Positions 48,349-52,258 of a stretch of 52,258 bases of DNA are shown one piece after another (positions within the stretch are counted from its first letter, which is position 1; every line of letters begins with the position of its first letter). The position numbers were made by a program, and so were the translations under genes. Below the pieces are notes generated by a model. It saw nothing but the letters and a program-made list of their open reading frames with translations. It did not search any database and was not told the DNA's origin. Location: assembly GCA_006228005.1 (NCBI GenBank), contig VDHG01000011.1, forward strand, positions 1 through 52,258. Direction: 5' to 3'. Source of the DNA: Testudinibacter crocodili. Its GTDB lineage: Bacteria; Pseudomonadota; Gammaproteobacteria; Enterobacterales; Pasteurellaceae.

Positions 48349-50286
48349 CTATTGGTGTTTGTTTATATTTTGAGCGCTCTGCGATTTTGCTTTTTTATAA
48401 CCGCTGCGTTTGCTGTTCAATGGCGGTGAGACCTGACGTAACAAACGCAGAGATTGGAAATCGTACTGATTCAGCATTTGCGGCAAAGTGACAAGCAACT
48501 GTTGCATAAACTGCTGATAACTCGCCTGTTTACGGCTGATTCCGTCTAGCTGCGATTCCCAGTGAGCGGTCATATCAGGCAACGTTGCACTTTCCGGCAG
48601 GGCTTGGATTAAAATCCGCCCGGCTTCGGTGCTGGTGATACTGCGTCCTTTTTTGACGATAAATCCACGTTTGAACAACAGCTCGATAATCCCGGCACGG
48701 GTGGCTTCCGTGCCTAATCCGTCGGTTTCGCGCAAAATTTTCTTCAACTCCTTATCTTGTACAAAACGTGCAATACCAGTCATCGCCAATAATAACGTCG
48801 CATCATTAAACGGCTTCGGTGGCTGGGTCTTTTTGCTGACAACCTCGCCTTTTTCACACCAGAGTTGCTGCCCTTTTTTCACTTTTGGTAAGGCAGCCTG
48901 CTGATTTTCATCTTGGTCTTCTTTGCCAAGCAGCTGCTTCCAACCGGCGGTTTGCAAGCCACGTGCTTGTGCCAAAAACTGTCCGCCAGCGATTTCCAAA
49001 CCAATCTTGGTTTTACGGTATTCCGCATCAGGGCAAAACTGAAATAAATATTGGCGTGCGATTAAATCATAAACCTGTTGCTCATTGGTTGACAGACGGA
49101 TTTGTCTACGATTCGCTGTCGGAATAATAGCATGGTGCGCTTCGACTTTTTTATCATTCCAACAGCGGTTTTTTTGTGTTAAATCCACAATGTCCGGCAA
49201 GGTTTGATAAGGCTGGCTATGCTGGGAAATCGCCACGCTAACCGCACTTCGATCGGCAAAATGCTCTTCCGGCAAATAACGGCAGTCGGAACGCGGATAG
49301 GTAATCAATTTATGCACCTCATACAGCCGCTGACAAGTATCCAGCACCTGTTGTGCTGAGAATCCGTAACGCTTACCCGCATCAATTTGCAAAGCGGAAA
49401 GCGAATAAGGCAGGGGGGCGGTCTCTTTTTCTTGGCTGTCACTATACTGCGTGACGATCGCCGGTTGCCCACTAATCCGCTTTACCACGTTTTCTGCCAA
49501 TGCTTGCGACAACACTCGCCCATTTTCGTCTTGATAATCCTCACAGGCTTTACTTGGCTGCCAAAGTGCGGTGAAGCTCTGAGGCGGTTGCTCATCGGTT
49601 TGAATATGCGCCAAAACTTCATAAAAATCTTTCGGCTGGAAATTTTCAATCTCTAGATCGCGGCGCACAATCAGCCCCAACACCGGTGTTTGCACTCGCC
49701 CGACCGACAGCACACCGTTATAACCGGCTTGTCTGCCACGAATGGTATAGGCCCTGGTCATATTGATACCATACAACCAATCCGCTCTGGCACGCGCCAA
49801 TGCCGATGTTGCCAGTGGAATAAAATCACGGTTGAACTGCAATTTTTGAATCGCTTTGCTGACCGCACTTGGGTTGAGATCGCTGATTAAGCAGCGCTGA
49901 ATGGCTTGGCGTTTCGTTTCCGGCAGCCCGGCATAATTAAACACTTCGTCTACCAATAATTGTCCTTCGCGATCAGGGTCGCCGGCATTAATCAGTTGAT
50001 CGGCTTGCTTAATCAGATTGAGCACCACCTTGAGCTGTTTTGCCGTACTCTGTTTCGGATTTAGCTGCCACTGCTGCGGAATAATCGGCAGATGCTCTAA
50101 ACGCCACTGTTTGAAATTCGGATCGTAAGCCTCCGGCTCCGCTTGTTCGAGCAAATGCCCGATGCACCAAGTGACATAATCCTGCTCACCACACTGGATA
50201 AAACCATCACCTTTACGATGTGGCTGCGGCAATACATCGGCAATGGCTCGCCCAAGACTTGGTTTTTCAGCTATAAATAGTCGCAT
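48349..50286 (-). CDS. topB: DNA topoisomerase III
   Basis: TopB is a type IA topoisomerase that decatenates replication intermediates. The 645 residues start [16 protein letters not shown] (TOPRIM domain, with DPDREG near 103-108). The catalytic tyrosine is in [13 protein letters not shown] near residue 330. The frame is open to 50319, but the start at 50286 gives the normal beginning. The Shine-Dalgarno is poor. Three or more uptake sequences lie inside. The C-terminal zinc region of some family members is absent. Confidence 0.94.
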   Translation of the reverse strand: MRLFIAEKPSLGRAIADVLPQPHRKGDGFIQCGEQDYVTWCIGHLLEQAEPEAYDPNFKQWRLEHLPIIPQQWQLNPKQSTAKQLKVVLNLIKQADQLINAGDPDREGQLLVDEVFNYAGLPETKRQAIQRCLISDLNPSAVSKAIQKLQFNRDFIPLATSALARARADWLYGINMTRAYTIRGRQAGYNGVLSVGRVQTPVLGLIVRRDLEIENFQPKDFYEVLAHIQTDEQPPQSFTALWQPSKACEDYQDENGRVLSQALAENVVKRISGQPAIVTQYSDSQEKETAPLPYSLSALQIDAGKRYGFSAQQVLDTCQRLYEVHKLITYPRSDCRYLPEEHFADRSAVSVAISQHSQPYQTLPDIVDLTQKNRCWNDKKVEAHHAIIPTANRRQIRLSTNEQQVYDLIARQYLFQFCPDAEYRKTKIGLEIAGGQFLAQARGLQTAGWKQLLGKEDQDENQQAALPKVKKGQQLWCEKGEVVSKKTQPPKPFNDATLLLAMTGIARFVQDKELKKILRETDGLGTEATRAGIIELLFKRGFIVKKGRSITSTEAGRILIQALPESATLPDMTAHWESQLDGISRKQASYQQFMQQLLVTLPQMLNQYDFQSLRLLRQVSPPLNSKRSGYKKAKSQSAQNINKHQ

Positions 50287-50463
50287 AAAACTACCATACC
50301 GTTGTCTATCAAAATTCAATCAATGTACGATCTTACCGCACTTACCGCCTTAAGTCACAACCGAATCGTGTATTTTGTCACGCAACAGCTTTATCTATAG
50401 GCAATACTAGACTATTTGCGATAGAATCAAAACGACCACTCTATTCAATATCAAAGGCTTATT

Positions 50464-52068
50464 ATGGATGCTACCCTACTACAAAAAAATGCTAAATCCT
50501 ATGATGATTTTCCTTATGTTTCTCATCCTTTTGCTAAATCTTTTCCACCGCTACATCAAGCTATTGGTCAACTATTTGGCTTAAATCCTCCTGATTTAAC
50601 TCAAGCTAGGATACTTGAGCTGGGTTGCGCCAGCGGTGGAAATATTATCCCGATAACCTTTTTCTACCCGGAAGTTGAAGTTGTCGGTGTAGATTTATCT
50701 CAAGTTCAAATAGCGCAAGGCCTGCAAATTGTTGAAAAGATGGGGTTGCAACAACGTGTAAAATTGCATCATCTTAGCATCACTGATATTCCAGAATCTT
50801 TTGGGCTATTTGACTATATCATCTGTCATGGTGTTTACAGCTGGGTGCCTAATTTTGTACAAAGCGGTATTTTGGATGTCATCAGAAAACACCTGAAAAG
50901 CGATGGTATTGCCTATATCAGCTACAATGTTTATCCCGGTTGGAAATCGTTAGAAATTGCCCGTGATGCGATGTTATTCCATACGCGCGACATCCAGGAT
51001 CCCGTTGCAAAAGTTGAGCACGCCAAGGCCATGATTGGGTATATGCACGAAAAAGCGCCTGAAAATACGATGTTCAAACGCATTATGCAAGATGTTGACG
51101 GCTTGGTACAACGTTCTGCCCCCTATTATTTGGCTCATGAATTCTTGGAAATTCACAACTCCCCGCTTTATTTCAGCGAAATGGTCAATAAGGCGGAATC
51201 ACATCAACTGGCTTATTTAAATGATGCCGAAATTTCCAGCTCTTTTGCCGAAAATTGGGGAGTTGAAATTCATCGCGATCTGCTTAACGCCAGTCATAAC
51301 CAACAGGTGGTACTAGAGCAATATCTTGATTACCTCAATAATCGCCAATTCCGTCAATCATTGTTTATTCCCCAAACAATGAGCAACCGATTGCAACGAC
51401 ATATTAGCGCCGAAACCGTACAATCTTGCCATTTTTCTATTTCAATCAAACAAGAACAGTCGCCTCGCCCAGATGCGCCTGGCTATACTTATTTTATCTT
51501 TAACCATAATGCTAACCAATTTTATCGCACACAAAATATAGCCGAGCTTGAAGCATTAACCGTTCTTTGCCGTTTTGATAACTGTTTTTTCAATATTAAA
51601 GAATATCAACAAGCACTTAAAGAGACAGTGCAACAGCATTATAGTCTCGAATTCATCACCCATTTACTGTTGCGGTTAATTATTTCTGGGCTATTACATA
51701 TCAGTGGCACGCCACCGATTACCAATCGGCCGATCAATTATATTAGCGAACGCCCGATGATATCAGACTTTAATCGCCACTATTTTTCTTTACGCAATTA
51801 TATCGTGAATGCGCGCAACGAGATGTTGTCTCTTGACTTAATTCAATCTATTTTATTGCCGCATCTAGACGGACAACAGACGCTGGAAAACTTACATGCT
51901 ATTTTGCTACACCATCACCAAGAGGGCAAAATTAAATTTAACCGCAACGCTGCGGATAATGGCACAGCCGATGAAATTACCGATCTGGCAGACGTTCAGA
52001 AACTCACGGCTGAGTTTCTGAATAATGCGTTGCAAAATTGGTGTAATAGCGGAGTATTAGTTGGATAA
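50464..52068 (+). CDS. Class I SAM-dependent methyltransferase with methyltransferase-regulatory domain
   Basis: The 534-residue protein has an N-terminal Rossmann-type methyltransferase domain with motif I ILELGCASGGNI (about 49-60), VVGVDLSQVQI near 78-88 and the VYSWVPN stretch near 128-134. A middle methyltransferase-regulatory domain and a C-terminal PKMT-like part (about 440-530) follow. Proteins of this layout include the rickettsial protein-lysine methyltransferases that modify outer-membrane proteins. The substrate here is unknown. AAAGG lies before the ATG. The stop is 9 bases from the end of an IS200/IS605-type element. No uptake sequence is seen inside. Confidence 0.82.
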   Translation: MDATLLQKNAKSYDDFPYVSHPFAKSFPPLHQAIGQLFGLNPPDLTQARILELGCASGGNIIPITFFYPEVEVVGVDLSQVQIAQGLQIVEKMGLQQRVKLHHLSITDIPESFGLFDYIICHGVYSWVPNFVQSGILDVIRKHLKSDGIAYISYNVYPGWKSLEIARDAMLFHTRDIQDPVAKVEHAKAMIGYMHEKAPENTMFKRIMQDVDGLVQRSAPYYLAHEFLEIHNSPLYFSEMVNKAESHQLAYLNDAEISSSFAENWGVEIHRDLLNASHNQQVVLEQYLDYLNNRQFRQSLFIPQTMSNRLQRHISAETVQSCHFSISIKQEQSPRPDAPGYTYFIFNHNANQFYRTQNIAELEALTVLCRFDNCFFNIKEYQQALKETVQQHYSLEFITHLLLRLIISGLLHISGTPPITNRPINYISERPMISDFNRHYFSLRNYIVNARNEMLSLDLIQSILLPHLDGQQTLENLHAILLHHHQEGKIKFNRNAADNGTADEITDLADVQKLTAEFLNNALQNWCNSGVLVG

Positions 52069-52077
52069 TGGAGTAAA

Positions 52078-52200
52078 TTGACATCCTCCCCTGTCTAAAG
52101 TCAGGGGATTCCTACCATGTCTAAATCTAAGATCTAGCTCACATCGGTGGGTTCTTGCTGCTGACGGCTAGTGCCGTTCACTTCACAAGCTAACCGGGCG
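52078..52200 (-). ncRNA. Candidate omega RNA at the right end of the TnpB element
   Basis: In IS200/IS605 elements the guide scaffold for TnpB covers the 3' end of tnpB and the right end, and finishes exactly at the element boundary. The matching region here lies from inside the tnpB end to 52078, with the hairpin at 52088-52107. The left limit (about 52200) is only a guess; the boundary at 52078 is better supported. Confidence 0.45.
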
Positions 52201-52258
52201 TGTCCCGCCCTTAATACATTCATTGCCCCCACAACATCGGCGTTTTCACGGTATCCGC
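52134..52258 (-). CDS. tnpB: TnpB RNA-guided nuclease, C-terminal end (partial, runs off the window)
   Basis: Only the last 40 residues are in the window. They begin GYRENADVVGAMNVLRAGH and end with a polar tail to a TAG stop. NAD-x-x-GA-x-N is the third RuvC motif of TnpB, with the catalytic aspartate. TnpB of these elements is an RNA-guided DNA endonuclease, the relative of Cas12. Whether the gene is complete cannot be judged. Confidence 0.85.
   Translation of the reverse strand, partial: GYRENADVVGAMNVLRAGHARLACEVNGTSRQQQEPTDVS

Larger units (their letters stand above)
52078..52258 (-). mobile_element. Right end of an IS200/IS605-type (TnpB-carrying) element, partial
   Basis: Read on the minus strand, the tail of a tnpB gene is followed by GGAATCCCCTGAC...CAGGGGAGGATGTCAA. 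The hairpin CCCCTG/CAGGGG (52088-52107) is next to a terminal TCAA (52078-52081). This fits the subterminal hairpin and TCAA cleavage site of IS608-like right ends. The element continues beyond the window, so its left end and any tnpA are not visible. Confidence 0.8.

Overview
The window is a stretch of Pasteurellaceae chromosome. The Haemophilus influenzae-type DNA uptake sequence (AAGTGCGGT or its complement) occurs roughly 55-60 times by eye, on both strands. The gene neighbourhoods (cydABX-ybgE / ybgC-tolQRAB-pal, aspS-nudB-yebC-ruvCAB, nrdR-ribD-degS, cmoAB) are gammaproteobacterial and typical of this family. I do not assign a genus.

Layout. (1) 77-5582, plus strand: unsaturated-uronate catabolism. 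An RpiB/LacA-family isomerase (possibly DhuI-type), kdgK, kduI and a DctP-DctQ-DctM TRAP transporter. The kduI-TRAP part is visibly AT-rich and has no uptake sequences. (2) 5659-18320: sulfate assimilation as a divergon. Sulfate-binding protein-cysG-cysH-cysD-cysN-cysJ-cysI run leftwards; cysT-cysW-cysA run rightwards. CysH has the iron-sulfur cysteines of an APS reductase and no cysC is present, so the pathway probably skips PAPS. A palindrome-rich 413-bp gap separates cysD from cysN. A convergent SulP-type anion transporter follows. (3) 20177-20549: four identical tandem tRNA-Lys(UUU) genes with a recognisable promoter. (4) 20780-28778, minus strand: the complete Tol-Pal operon, then cydAB with the tiny cydX and ybgE. 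(5) 29293-37934: a small exported protein, the Holliday-junction genes ruvC-ruvA-ruvB, yebC, an unrecognised exported protein, nudB, aspS and a DUF945 protein. (6) 38159-43800: cmoA-cmoB (tRNA wobble-uridine modification) with very dense uptake sequences, a wrecked truncated-globin gene, tag, a parDE-type toxin-antitoxin pair with a perfect operator dyad, a sugar-phosphate mutarotase and fumC. (7) 43956-50286: a chalcone isomerase-like and a CsiV-like envelope protein, convergent with nrdR-ribD-degS, then topB. (8) 50464-52258: a methyltransferase with a regulatory domain, directly followed by the right end and TnpB C-terminus of an IS200/IS605-type element that leaves the window.

Most of the window is conserved housekeeping DNA. 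The most notable points are the two unrelated candidate enzymes for one uronate step, the APS-reductase form of the sulfate pathway, the palindromic element inside the cys operon, the globin pseudogene, the reuse of uptake sequences as terminator stems, and the TnpB element whose adjacent guide would derive from the end of the methyltransferase gene. Start codons were moved from the longest reading frame to a nearer ATG wherever a clear Shine-Dalgarno sequence decides. All family assignments come from reading the translations; no database search was run.
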